A stretch of DNA of 25,122 nucleotides from JAVVHH01 sp964235765 (GCA_964235765.1 CAXSDH010000056.1:1-25122), one strand, 5' to 3'; shown: positions 7,838-16,106, counted from the stretch's first letter. The notes: generated by a model not told the origin, from the letters alone. Made by a program: numbers and translations.

Positions 7838-9175
7838 ATGCATGTTGGTCCGATGGCGGGACTCCTGGTAGCGTTGTGGCCCGCCACCCCGGCGATTGCG
7901 ATGCAATCAGAACGCGCATCAATGGCGCCCACAGAAACGCCTGCTGCCTCACCAGACCTGACGGAGCAGATCGAGAACCTTCCGGTGCTGCTGGCCGACC
8001 CGGCTCGCTATGATAGGGCGTTCGCCCCGTCGTTCCGTGACGCGGTGCCTCAGGCGCAGTGGCGGAATGTGCTGGCGCAGATGGCAGCGAGCGCGGGCAA
8101 GCCGCTTGAAGTCGAGCGTGTGGTCGTGACCTCGCCTTGGTCAGCAAGCGTCCAGGTTCGTTTCGAGCGGGCGCTGATCGGCATGCGAATCGTGGTGGAA
8201 CCGGCGTTCCCCCATCGCATTGCCGGCCTCCTCGTGACTGGGCCGGTTGCGGCAGAAGCATCAGTGCCCGCCATCTTCGACGCGATCCGGGCGCTTCCAG
8301 GCAGCACCGCAGTGGCCGTCGCGCGGCTAGGCGTGGACGCGCCCTTGCCGCGGCAGCGGCTCGCCAGCGAGCGGGAGTTGTCGATCGGCTCTGAGTTCAA
8401 GCTGGTGATCCTCGCCGAGGTGATCCGCGCAATCACGGCAGGTGAGCGGCGTTGGACCGATGCCGTCACGCTCGATGGCCGCCCGCTGCCAGGTGGACGC
8501 TATGCTGCCCTACCGGCCGGGACAAAGGTCCCGCTTCGTGAACTGGCACAGGCGATGATCTCGGTCAGCGACAACAGCGCGACCGACATCATGATCGCGA
8601 CGCTTGGCCGTGAACGGATCGAGGCAATGCTGCCGCAGGTCGGCATCGCCCGGCCGGCGGGCATGCAGCCATTCCTGACGACGCTGGAAGCGTTCAAGCT
8701 CAAGGCGATGATCGCGGCAGGCCAGACCGACTGGCTTCGGGCTGACGAGGCGCAGCGCCGCAGGCTGCTCTTGGGACCGGTAGCCGCCATTCCGCTCGAC
8801 GGGATCGACAAGGCATTCGCGTCGCGCAAGCCGTTGTCGATTGAGGCTGTGGAATGGCGCGCCTCGCCCGACGACATCATCCGCGTGCTCGACTGGCTCC
8901 GTCGCCATACCGATACCGGTGCTGCGGCCGAGGCGCGAACGATTTTGGCAAGAAATCCCGGGATCGGGCCGGACGCGGCGGCTGGGTGGCGGTATGTTGG
9001 ATACAAGGGCGGATCAGAGCCGGGCGTGATTGCCATGAGCCTTCTGTTGCAGCGGCAATCGGGCGAGTGGCTGGCCGTGTCGGCCGGCTGGAACGATGCC
9101 GCGCATCCGGTGGACGAGCAGCGGTTCGTGTCGTTGATCAACCGACTGGTCGAGTTGCTGCGCGCCAACGACTGA
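7838..9175 (+). CDS. Exported serine hydrolase, class A beta-lactamase fold (ORF12/LpqF-like architecture)
   Basis: This 445-residue protein begins with a signal peptide, MHVGPMAGLLVALWPATPAIA. Residues about 45-135 form an NTF2/cystatin-like domain (LADPARYDRAFAPSF onward), as in ORF12 of the clavulanic acid cluster and mycobacterial LpqF. The C-terminal domain has the serine beta-lactamase/DD-peptidase motifs S185-x-x-K188 (SEFK), S244-D-N and K390-G-G in the KTG position. I see no convincing Glu166-type omega-loop motif, so true beta-lactamase activity is doubtful. A peptidase or esterase role at the cell envelope is possible. I chose ATG 7838 because it gives a clean signal peptide and follows a G-rich Shine-Dalgarno. 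It stands alone, divergent from the molybdoenzyme gene and convergent to selO. Confidence 0.85.
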   Translation: MHVGPMAGLLVALWPATPAIAMQSERASMAPTETPAASPDLTEQIENLPVLLADPARYDRAFAPSFRDAVPQAQWRNVLAQMAASAGKPLEVERVVVTSPWSASVQVRFERALIGMRIVVEPAFPHRIAGLLVTGPVAAEASVPAIFDAIRALPGSTAVAVARLGVDAPLPRQRLASERELSIGSEFKLVILAEVIRAITAGERRWTDAVTLDGRPLPGGRYAALPAGTKVPLRELAQAMISVSDNSATDIMIATLGRERIEAMLPQVGIARPAGMQPFLTTLEAFKLKAMIAAGQTDWLRADEAQRRRLLLGPVAAIPLDGIDKAFASRKPLSIEAVEWRASPDDIIRVLDWLRRHTDTGAAAEARTILARNPGIGPDAAAGWRYVGYKGGSEPGVIAMSLLLQRQSGEWLAVSAGWNDAAHPVDEQRFVSLINRLVELLRAND

Positions 9176-9438
9176 GCGTTCCCTGAACCTCGGCTTTCCG
9201 GCCATGAAGGTACGGCGGGAATGTCGCACTCGGCTCGAGAGCAGCCCACCTCTCGCTATGCGTACCCGCGTCCGAACCGACCCGTGCGTCACGAAGCGCC
9301 AGGGTGGGGAACAGACCACCGGGAAGGCGATCTGGAACATCGGGCGGGTGTGCGGGCCCACGGGGACGGCGTGCCGGCGGCCGAGCCGCGCGGCGGGAAA
9401 GGGCTCGGCGACCCGGGCGCCGGCGCTCGGTCAAGGCA

Positions 9439-10905
9439 TCAGGTGCCGCAGAACGTCGCCAAGACGCGTTCCTCCGGCCGGGGCGGCTGGGCGAAGCGCT
9501 CGAGGCCGGGGCGCCGCTCGAAGGGCTTGGTGATGACGCCGAGCAGTTCCTCGAACGGGCGGTAGTCTTCGGACTGCACCGCCGCGTTGAGGGCGGCTTC
9601 GACCAGGTGGTTGCGCGGAATATAGAGCGGGTTGAGGGCGCGCATCGCGGCGGCGTGATCGGCCGGGGAGCCGGGCTCGCGGGCGATGCGCGCCTTCCAG
9701 CGTCCGGCCCAAGCGTCCCAGGCGGCGCCCGGGCTGAACAGGGCGCGGGCAGGGGCCTCGTCGCCTTCGGCGGCGTCGGCGAGGGCGCGGAAGGTCAGGG
9801 TCCAGTCGGCGGCGCCCTCCTGCATATGGCGCAGCAGGTCCTGGATCAACTCGTCGTCGCCCTCCTGCTCGGCCCCGAGGCCGAGCTTGCGGCGCATCCC
9901 GATCAGGTAGGCGGGTTCGAAGCGTGGGGCGAAGCTGGCCATCGCGTCCTTGGCCGATTCGATCGCTGCCTCCTGGTTCGGTCCCAGAAGCGGCAGCAGG
10001 GCCTCGGCCAGCCGGGCCAGGTTCCAGGCGGCAATGCGGGGCTGGCGGCCATAAGCATAGCGGCCGTCCCGGTCGATGGAGCTGAACACGGTCGTCGGGT
10101 CGTAGATGTCCATGAAGGCGCAGGGGCCGTAGTCGATCGTCTCCCCGGAAATCGCCATGTTGTCGGTGTTCATCACGCCATGGATGAAGCCGATATGGAG
10201 CCAGCGCGCGACCAGCTCGGCCTGGCGCGCGATCACCGCGTCGAGGAAGGCGCGATAGTTGCCGGCGAGGTCCGGGTAATGGCGGGCGATCGCGTAGTCG
10301 GCCAGCGTGCGGACGGCCTCGGCGTCGCCCTTGGAAGCAAAGAACTGGAAGGTGCCGACGCGGATGTGGCTGGCGGCGACCCGGGTCAGCACGGCGCCGG
10401 GGAGCGCAGTCTCGCGCAGGACAGGCTCGCCGGTGGTCACGGCCGCCAGGGCGCGCGTGGTCGGGATGCCGAGCGCGTGCATGGCCTCGCCGATCAGATA
10501 CTCGCGCAGGACGGGGCCTAGGGCGGCGCGGCCGTCGCCGCCGCGGGAGAACGGGGTGCGGCCGGAGCCCTTGAGCTGGATGTCGTAGCGCCGGCCGTCC
10601 GAGCCGACGACTTCGCCAAGCAGGACGGCGCGGCCGTCGCCCAGGCTAGGCGAGAAGTGGCCGAATTGGTGGCCCGAGTAGGCCTGGGCGATCGGCTCGG
10701 CGCCGGCGGGCAGCCGGTTGCCGGCGAGCGTGTCGGCGTCCAGCGCCGCCGGGTCGAGGCCGAGCAGGGCGGCGAGGCCGCGGTTGACGCGGACGATCCG
10801 CGGCGCGGCGGCTTGGGTGGGCTCGGTGCGCGCATGGAAGCGGGCGGGGAGCCGCGCATAGGTGTTGTCGAAGGGGATGCGGTGCCCGGCCTGATCAAGC
10901 GGCAT
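9439..10905 (-). CDS. selO: SelO/YdiU family protein AMPylase (pseudokinase fold)
   Basis: SelO enzymes transfer AMP from ATP to Ser/Thr/Tyr of target proteins and are linked to redox homeostasis. The 488-residue length is normal. Conserved parts include SGHQFGHFSPSLGDGRA (residues 77-93), the nucleotide-binding LKGSGRTPFSRGGDGR with Lys112, Glu140 in EYLIGEAM, GFIHGVMNTDN with Asn246, and the metal-binding DYGP (Asp258). The C terminus ends FCGT, placing a single Cys at 486. Animal homologues have a selenocysteine near this position and many bacterial ones a cysteine. The start overlaps the end of the DUF1810 gene by 11 nt, so the two are probably co-translated. Confidence 0.95.
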   Translation of the reverse strand: MPLDQAGHRIPFDNTYARLPARFHARTEPTQAAAPRIVRVNRGLAALLGLDPAALDADTLAGNRLPAGAEPIAQAYSGHQFGHFSPSLGDGRAVLLGEVVGSDGRRYDIQLKGSGRTPFSRGGDGRAALGPVLREYLIGEAMHALGIPTTRALAAVTTGEPVLRETALPGAVLTRVAASHIRVGTFQFFASKGDAEAVRTLADYAIARHYPDLAGNYRAFLDAVIARQAELVARWLHIGFIHGVMNTDNMAISGETIDYGPCAFMDIYDPTTVFSSIDRDGRYAYGRQPRIAAWNLARLAEALLPLLGPNQEAAIESAKDAMASFAPRFEPAYLIGMRRKLGLGAEQEGDDELIQDLLRHMQEGAADWTLTFRALADAAEGDEAPARALFSPGAAWDAWAGRWKARIAREPGSPADHAAAMRALNPLYIPRNHLVEAALNAAVQSEDYRPFEELLGVITKPFERRPGLERFAQPPRPEERVLATFCGT

Positions 10906-11314
10906 GGAGCAACTCGAGCGTCATCGGGTCGGGCTTGCCGCCATGATATTTGCGCAACGCGTCCTCGAAGGGTTGGGGCTGCAGGGTCGCGAACAAGGTC
11001 ATGCAGGAGCGGAACTTCATGTCATCGGGGCTCCCGAAAATCCCGTTTGCGGTCTTGCCCTCGACTTGGTTCACCAGCGCCGTGCATTCAACCAGGCGCG
11101 GGCCGAGCACGGCGTCGGCGAGGTACGCGCGGGCCTCCGCCGGCCCGGCGAGGCCGAAATGCCGCGCCGTCGGGCTGCGCCCGAGCCCGCGGAGCTGCGG
11201 GAAGATGAACCACATCCAATGCGTGCGCTTGCTGCCCGCTCCGAGCTCTCGCCGGACCTGCTCAATCACGGGCGCTTGCGCTTCGATGAAGCGATCGAGG
11301 GCGAAGGTGTTCAT
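10895..11314 (-). CDS. DUF1810 family protein
   Basis: This small cytoplasmic protein of about 139 residues belongs to a family of unknown function. The conserved core is plain: LDRFIEAQAPVIEQVRREL at the N terminus, then KRTHWMWFIFPQLRGLGRS, ARAYLADAVLGPRLVECTAL and SPDDMKFRSCMTLFA, ending in GGKPDPMTLELL. I chose the ATG at 11314 because the family starts close to the LDRFIEAQ motif. A GTG three codons upstream (11323) is the alternative, and neither has a strong Shine-Dalgarno. It overlaps selO by 11 nt and follows the DksA-like gene by 64 nt, so it may belong to one stress-related transcription unit. No activity is claimed. Confidence 0.9.
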   Translation of the reverse strand: MNTFALDRFIEAQAPVIEQVRRELGAGSKRTHWMWFIFPQLRGLGRSPTARHFGLAGPAEARAYLADAVLGPRLVECTALVNQVEGKTANGIFGSPDDMKFRSCMTLFATLQPQPFEDALRKYHGGKPDPMTLELLHAA

Positions 11315-11378
11315 GCCGATCACAAGTCAGTCTCGCCGATGTGGTTGCTCTCAGCACAGCCCAATAAGGCAGGCGCCG

Positions 11379-11642
11379 CTATTTGAGCTGGCTGTCCTTG
11401 CTGCCCCGGCGATTGAACCCGATGTTCGCCGGACGGCGATCACGAGCCGACTGACACAGGATGCAGGTTCGCACGCCGGCCAGCGCACGGCGGCGCGCTT
11501 GCGGGATCGCCTCTCCGCATTCCAGGCAATGGGTCTCTCCCTCGCCCGTCGGCAAACGGGCCCGCGCCCTCATCACCGCGTCCGTGACGGTATCGTCGAT
11601 CTGATCCTGCACCGCGCCGTCTGGAGCCCATCCGCTTGCCAT
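11379..11642 (-). CDS. DksA/TraR-type C4 zinc-finger protein (YbiI-like)
   Basis: This 87-residue protein has a four-cysteine zinc finger, Cys39-x2-Cys42 (CLECG) and Cys60-x2-Cys63 (CILC), separated by 17 residues as in DksA/TraR proteins. It lacks the long coiled coil of full DksA, so it resembles the short YbiI group. The start is set at MASGWAPDGA because YbiI-like proteins begin this way; an in-frame ATG seven codons earlier exists. Larger relatives modulate RNA polymerase with ppGpp, but the function of this short type is not established. It begins 28 nt after the stop of the transglutaminase-like gene, in the same direction. Confidence 0.9.
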   Translation of the reverse strand: MASGWAPDGAVQDQIDDTVTDAVMRARARLPTGEGETHCLECGEAIPQARRRALAGVRTCILCQSARDRRPANIGFNRRGSKDSQLK

Positions 11643-11670
11643 TGCAGTTGCCCGATCTCCCACGCCTGGC

Positions 11671-12492
11671 CTATTCGTTCTCGTACGTAATGACTTCGAA
11701 ATTGGCGAACCCGCGGGTGGTGCCGAAGCTGGTTACCAGAGCGACATCGCTGGCGTCGCGACCGCGGGCCATGACCAGGCGCCCGATACGCGGGGTGTTG
11801 AAGCGTGCGTCGAACGTGTACCAAAGCGGTCCCTCCGGCCCCTCGAGGAAAACCTCGAACCAGGCGGAGAAGTCCATAGGAGCATCGGACGGCGGTATGC
11901 GGATGTCGCCCAGGTAGCCCGTGCAGTAGCGGGCTGGAATGTTCAGGCACCGGCATAGGGTTACGGCCAGGTGCGCGAAGTCGCGGCAGACGCCCTGCCG
12001 CTCGTCGAACCCGTTCCTTGCCGTCTTGCTCGGCCGGGCGAACTCATAGCCGAACGTGATCCGATCGTGGACGAAGTCGCACACGGCCTGCACCCGCGCC
12101 CAGCCGGCTGGAGCGGAGGAGCAATGCTCCCAGGCTTCGTCCTGCAGCAGCTCGGTCTCGCAGAAACGGCTGGAAAGGATGTAGACCAGGACATCGTCCG
12201 GAAGGTCTTCGATCGCGATCTGCCGCGCCGTGGGCACGACCGGGTCGGGCGTGCCGCTGTCGTGATAGTCGAACAACGTCGAGATCAGGAACGGCCCGGC
12301 GGGGGCGACGATGCGGTGGCAGATGTTGCCGAAGCCGTCGATATAGCTGCGGGCGGCGACCTGGGGCTCGAACTTGATATGCTGGGGGCCGGTCATGCGG
12401 CCCTCGTCGGCGGGATGAACGCTGAGCATCAGCACCATGGGCACGGGCTGCGGGCAGTCGTAGGACAAATTGTAGCCAGCTGTGATCAGCAT
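11671..12492 (-). CDS. Transglutaminase-like protein with Cys-Ser-Asp motif (paralogue 1)
   Basis: This 273-residue protein has the transglutaminase/protease-like fold. The nucleophile motif GVCRDFAHL places Cys169 and the third motif WYTFDAR places Asp228. The position that normally holds the catalytic His (HAW) reads DFSAWFE, with Ser209. It aligns without gaps to the plus-strand protein at 13831-14640 over about the first 215 residues, sharing starts of the type MLI.AGY/F, DGFGN(I/L)C, ARYCTGYLGDI and MARGRDA. There is no signal peptide, so it is probably cytoplasmic. GAGG precedes the ATG by 6 nt. It leads a minus-strand run with the DksA-like, DUF1810 and selO genes. Hydrolase or cross-linking activity is unproven given the missing His. 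Confidence 0.9.
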   Translation of the reverse strand: MLITAGYNLSYDCPQPVPMVLMLSVHPADEGRMTGPQHIKFEPQVAARSYIDGFGNICHRIVAPAGPFLISTLFDYHDSGTPDPVVPTARQIAIEDLPDDVLVYILSSRFCETELLQDEAWEHCSSAPAGWARVQAVCDFVHDRITFGYEFARPSKTARNGFDERQGVCRDFAHLAVTLCRCLNIPARYCTGYLGDIRIPPSDAPMDFSAWFEVFLEGPEGPLWYTFDARFNTPRIGRLVMARGRDASDVALVTSFGTTRGFANFEVITYENE

Positions 12493-12687
12493 GTGCGGCC
12501 TCGTGCAATCGTTCGGGGAGGTGGGGTCAAGGTAGATCGTCAGGGTGGATCGGATAAAGTCTGCCGACCGAGGCCGGCGCGAACGGCCCGGCGGCCGAAA
12601 CGGCTCGACTTCTGCAAGCCGCGATAATGGGCTTTTAGGACATTGGCCGTGCCGGGCTTACCACAACCCAGGCCTCAAGCCCACCTT

Positions 12688-12703
12688 ACCATGCTGTTGC
12701 GGC
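12688..12703 (+). repeat. Left copy of 16-nt direct repeat flanking the gap
   Basis: ACCATGCTGTTGCGGC ends exactly at the first N. The same 16 bases begin exactly after the last N. This is the pattern of two contigs whose ends overlap, or of a repeat that broke assembly. Confidence 0.95.
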
Positions 12704-12803
12704 NNNNNNNNNNNNNNNNNNNNNNNNNNNNNNNNNNNNNNNNNNNNNNNNNNNNNNNNNNNNNNNNNNNNNNNNNNNNNNNNNNNNNNNNNNNNNNNNN
12801 NNN
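12704..12803. other. Assembly gap (100 N)
   Basis: Exactly 100 undetermined bases, the usual placeholder for a gap of unknown length. The true content could be nothing, a few bases, or a mobile element. Confidence 0.98.
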
Positions 12804-12819
12804 ACCATGCTGTTGCGGC
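12804..12819 (+). repeat. Right copy of 16-nt direct repeat flanking the gap
   Basis: ACCATGCTGTTGCGGC, identical to 12688-12703, starts immediately after the N run and continues into GACGGTCTGAG. Confidence 0.95.
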
Positions 12820-12919
12820 GACGGTCTGAGAACGCCGCGGCAACGCTTGAACCGGCTCTTCGTTGGAGACATGCAGCTTGCAAGTGGCCCAAAGTTACCG
12901 GAGCACGCAGAGATCGCCG

Positions 12920-13837
12920 ATGTCCATCCTGACTGTCCGCCACATAACCACCTACCGTTACCGCCAGCCCGTCGCCTTCGGCGAGCATCGCATGATGCTG
13001 CGCCCTCGCGAGGGGCATGACCAACGGCTGATCGGGTCATCGCTCGTGATCACGCCCACGCCGTCACGCGTCCGCTGGGCCCATGACGTATTCGGCAACA
13101 GCGTGTCGGTTGCAAGGTTCCAGGGACGGGCGACGGAGCTGCGGTTCGAAAGCGTCTCGACGCTGGACCGGTCCGCGTCCAACGTGCTCGAGTTCGACGT
13201 CGAGGATTATGCGGCGACATACCCCTTCACCTATCCCATGGACGAGGTCCCGGACCTCGCGCGGTCCATAGAACGCCAATACCCGGACCAGGACCGGTCG
13301 GTGGAGAAGTGGGCGGCGCGCTTCGTGAAGGAAAATCGCCGCACGGGAACGATCGACATGCTCTCGGCCATGACGCACGCTATCAGGGATGAGCTGACCT
13401 ACATCGCCCGGCATGAGCGCGGCACGCAGGAGCCGCGGCAGACATTGTCGCTGAGGAGCGGCACGTGCCGGGATTACGCCGTGTTGATGATGGAGGCGGC
13501 GCGGTCCCTCGGCCTCGCCGCGCGATTCGTCTCAGGCTACCTCTACAGCCCGGCCAGCCGGCGGAGCGCCTACACAGGCGGCGGATCGACCCACGCCTGG
13601 GTCCGGATTTACCTGCCCGGGGCGGGTTGGGTGGAGTTCGACCCCACGAACGGGCTGATCGGCAGCCGCGACCTGATCCGCGTCGCCGTCACGCGCGACC
13701 CGCGCCAGGCGCTGCCGCTTTCCGGAACCTATACCGGGTTCCCCGCCGACAATCTTGGCATGAACGTCGAGGTGAGCGTCACGGCTACGGACCAGGCTGG
13801 GGCCGAGACCGCGGCCCGGGCAGGCGGCTCATGCTGA
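12920..13837 (+). CDS. Transglutaminase family protein, canonical catalytic triad
   Basis: This 305-residue protein has a bacterial transglutaminase N-terminal domain (MSILTVRHITTYRYRQPV, GEHRMMLRPREGHDQRL) followed by the catalytic core. The triad is intact: Cys183 in GTCRDYA, His225 in STHAWVRIYLPG and Asp241 in EFDPTNG. No signal peptide is seen, so it likely acts in the cytoplasm as a protease or amidase-like enzyme. I chose ATG 12920 because the family begins at this motif; the frame extends back to a TTG at 12863 without family sequence. It overlaps the next gene by 7 nt (ATGCTGA), indicating coupled translation. In many proteobacteria such genes accompany ATP-grasp and alpha-E proteins, but none is present here. 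Confidence 0.93.
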   Translation: MSILTVRHITTYRYRQPVAFGEHRMMLRPREGHDQRLIGSSLVITPTPSRVRWAHDVFGNSVSVARFQGRATELRFESVSTLDRSASNVLEFDVEDYAATYPFTYPMDEVPDLARSIERQYPDQDRSVEKWAARFVKENRRTGTIDMLSAMTHAIRDELTYIARHERGTQEPRQTLSLRSGTCRDYAVLMMEAARSLGLAARFVSGYLYSPASRRSAYTGGGSTHAWVRIYLPGAGWVEFDPTNGLIGSRDLIRVAVTRDPRQALPLSGTYTGFPADNLGMNVEVSVTATDQAGAETAARAGGSC

Positions 13838-14640
13838 TCCGCGCCGGGTTCGAGATCACCTATGAATGTTCGCAGCCGACGCCGATGCTCCTGGCGCTCG
13901 ATGTGCACCCCGATCGCGTGCCCGACATCCGAGGCGCCTACGGCCCGAGGTTCGACCGCGACGTGCGGCCGCAGGGGTACCGCGACGGGTTCGGTAACCT
14001 CTGCACGAGGATCGTGGCCCCCGACGGGCTGACGACCATGACGGACGACTTCGTCATCGAGGCCTCGGGACTGCCGGACGAGGTCGCGCCGCATGCCGAG
14101 CAGCATCCTGTCGAGGCGCTTCCGGAGCACGTGCTCGCCTATCTGCTCGGCAGCCGCTACTGCGATACGGACCGCCTGTCGGACACCGCTTGGGGATTGT
14201 TCGGTGGCACTCCGCTCGGATGGGCGCGGGTGCAGGCGATCTGCGACTACACGCATGACCGGATCACGTTCGCCTACGACCGCGCCGACCCGACCCGGAC
14301 GGCATGGGGTTCGCACCAGGAGCGTTTCGGCGTGTGCCGCGACTATGCCCATCTCGCGATGACGCTGTGCCGGTGCATGAACATTCCGGCACGATACTGC
14401 ACGGGATACCTGGGCGACATCGGCGCGCCGGCCTTGGATGAGCCGATGGACTTCAGTTCCTGGTTCGAGGCCTTCCTGGGTGGGCGCTGGCACACGTTCG
14501 ACGCCCGGCACAATGCCGCGCGTGTGGGGCGTATCCTGATGGCGCGGGGACGGGATGCGACGGACGTCGCGCTTTGCACCACGTTCGGGCCCTGCACGCT
14601 CGTGGGCTTCCAGGTCAAGACAAGCCAAGTCCAGCCGTAA
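13831..14640 (+). CDS. Transglutaminase-like protein with Cys-Ser-Asp motif (paralogue 2)
   Basis: This 269-residue protein is a close paralogue of the product of 11671-12492: the two align gap-free up to the C-terminal motif. The core has Cys169 (GVCRDYAHL) and Asp224 (WHTFDARHN), with Ser209 in DFSSWFE where a catalytic His would stand. Other shared blocks are GWARVQAICDYTHDRITFAY and ARYCTGYLGDI. Its ATG lies inside the last codons of the canonical transglutaminase gene, so the two are made together and may form a complex or share a substrate. It is likely cytoplasmic. Whether Ser supports catalysis or the protein is a non-catalytic partner cannot be told from the sequence. Confidence 0.92.
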   Translation: MLIRAGFEITYECSQPTPMLLALDVHPDRVPDIRGAYGPRFDRDVRPQGYRDGFGNLCTRIVAPDGLTTMTDDFVIEASGLPDEVAPHAEQHPVEALPEHVLAYLLGSRYCDTDRLSDTAWGLFGGTPLGWARVQAICDYTHDRITFAYDRADPTRTAWGSHQERFGVCRDYAHLAMTLCRCMNIPARYCTGYLGDIGAPALDEPMDFSSWFEAFLGGRWHTFDARHNAARVGRILMARGRDATDVALCTTFGPCTLVGFQVKTSQVQP

Positions 14641-14746
14641 GCGACGGAGACCCACCATCCCCGCCGCTGACCGTAACGCCCGCTGCCGCCCAGGTGCGTA
14701 GGGCCAAGTTGGATCGGCCCGCCGCCTCCCGTCCCGGATACGGCGG

Positions 14747-16003
14747 CTACCGCATGTCGGCCGGCATCGGTGCGGGATGTGGATGCTCCCGGAAGAAGCG
14801 CAGCATTTCCTGGGTGGCGTCAGGCCCGCGCGGATCGGTGTAGGACCCGGTGGCGCTGCCGCCAGACCAAGCGTGGCCTGCGCCATGGATCAGCCACAGC
14901 TCGGTCCCGGGCTGCCCGGCCTCGTCCAGGAACACGGTGCGGGAATAGGCATGCCCGCCGGAAGCCTGCCCGGCGTGCACTTGCGCGCGGGATCGTTCGC
15001 CGACCGACTGTTCCACCACCTGATCGCCGTTGCGCGGGCTTACGGTGGCGTCGCGGTCGCCGTGAAAGACGATGGCCGGAACCGGGCGACGCGCGCTTGG
15101 CCCGGCTCGACGGCGCGCCGGCGCTTCGCCCCCCCGCTTCATGGCGGCAAGCGCCGAAGGAAGGTCGTTGGCTGCCCCGCAGGCAAGGCCGGAATGCACC
15201 CCGATCGCCGCGTACAGATCCGGATACGCATCCCCCAGCACTGCGGCCGCGGCCCCGCCGGCCGACAACCCGGCGGCATAGACGCGCCGCGGATCGACTG
15301 CGTAGTCCTGCATCACCCGCCGGGTGATGCCGGCGATGAGTGACGGCTCGCCTTTCCCGCGCTGCTGGTCTTCGGCGCTGAACCATTTCCAGCATCTTTG
15401 CGCATTCGCCGAGGCTATCTGGCCGGGATACACGACCAAGAAGCCCTGTTTCTCGGCTGCCTCATTCATCCCGGTTCCGGCCGCGAAGTCTTCGGGCGAT
15501 TGGGTGCAGCCATGAAGCATGACAACCAATGGAACCGGGCGCGCAACCGCCTGCAAGTCGTAGCTTGATGGCACGTAGAGCTTGTAGGGCCGGCTTCCCG
15601 CATCGTTGCTGAAGGTTTGCGACAGGAACTGCGCCCCGGCCGGCAAGTCGGCCTTGGCCGATGGCGGGCGCCGATGCGCGAGCACGTTCTCGGGCAGGCC
15701 GAAGCCCGCCTCGCCAAGATAGTTCGGCAGTTCCGCCGGCAGGTGGGATGCGACGAGGCTCCGCACCTCGTGCGGGACGAAGTTCAGCCAGTCCGGCGCC
15801 GCCTGGGACCGCGGCGCGGGGCCGGTTTTCGCATCGATGTCTCCCGTCGAGCCGTCGATCGTGGGCGGCGTCCGCCCGGCCGGCGCTTCCGGGCGGCCCG
15901 GTGCGCCCCAGCCTGCACGCCCATTCCGCAGGGCCTCTGCCAACGCGGCGAGCCGGGCGGATCGGGCGCCGCTCGGCGATGCGCCGCTGGGGATGTTCAT
16001 CAT
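14747..16003 (-). CDS. PHB depolymerase family esterase
   Basis: This 418-residue alpha/beta hydrolase belongs to the esterase family that includes PHB depolymerases. Conserved features are the oxyanion-hole region VMLHGCTQSPEDFAAGTGMN, RCWKWF, GEPSLIAGITR, and the nucleophile elbow GLSAGG with Ser247. Asp318 (HGDRD) and His377 (GAGHAWSGG) complete the triad. There is no signal peptide or starch-binding-like extension, so an intracellular or carrier-associated enzyme acting on the cell's own PHA or its oligomers is likely, though general esterase activity is possible. Two consecutive ATGs open the gene; GGAGG lies 9 nt before the first. An RHH regulator gene lies 103 nt upstream on the same strand. 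Confidence 0.88.
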   Translation of the reverse strand: MMNIPSGASPSGARSARLAALAEALRNGRAGWGAPGRPEAPAGRTPPTIDGSTGDIDAKTGPAPRSQAAPDWLNFVPHEVRSLVASHLPAELPNYLGEAGFGLPENVLAHRRPPSAKADLPAGAQFLSQTFSNDAGSRPYKLYVPSSYDLQAVARPVPLVVMLHGCTQSPEDFAAGTGMNEAAEKQGFLVVYPGQIASANAQRCWKWFSAEDQQRGKGEPSLIAGITRRVMQDYAVDPRRVYAAGLSAGGAAAAVLGDAYPDLYAAIGVHSGLACGAANDLPSALAAMKRGGEAPARRRAGPSARRPVPAIVFHGDRDATVSPRNGDQVVEQSVGERSRAQVHAGQASGGHAYSRTVFLDEAGQPGTELWLIHGAGHAWSGGSATGSYTDPRGPDATQEMLRFFREHPHPAPMPADMR

Positions 16004-16106
16004 GAGCTATAGCCTCCATTGGGGACGCATCCCCGGTCGGAGCCGGGATCGGCCTCCGTCGTAAGTCGAGCATCGCCGTGAGGGTGGCCGCGCATCGGCG
16101 CCTTGT

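Larger units (their letters stand above)
12493..12919. other. Divergent intergenic region with assembly gap
   Basis: This region separates the minus-strand transglutaminase-like gene from the plus-strand pair, so both promoters should lie here. I see no convincing coding sequence. Read on the minus strand, the part left of the gap contains LKAHYRGLQKSS, which faintly recalls the end of some transposases but is too short to call. The 100-N gap sits inside. Confidence 0.6.

Noticed and set aside
7723..8013. 96-codon plus-strand frame with a strong GGGAGGGG before its ATG
   Set aside because: The product is Arg/Gly-rich with no recognisable motif and overlaps the signal peptide and domain start of the serine hydrolase in another frame. 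The purine run is probably incidental.
9380..9409. GCCGAGCC...GGCTCGGC inverted repeat between the serine hydrolase and selO
   Set aside because: Eight perfect pairs but a 14-nt loop and no U-tract; in DNA this GC-rich it is not strong enough to call a terminator.
12600..12703. Possible transposase 3' remnant left of the gap (minus-strand LKAHYRGLQKSS)
   Set aside because: Only about a dozen residues, no terminal inverted repeats or catalytic motif visible; the gap prevents a decision.
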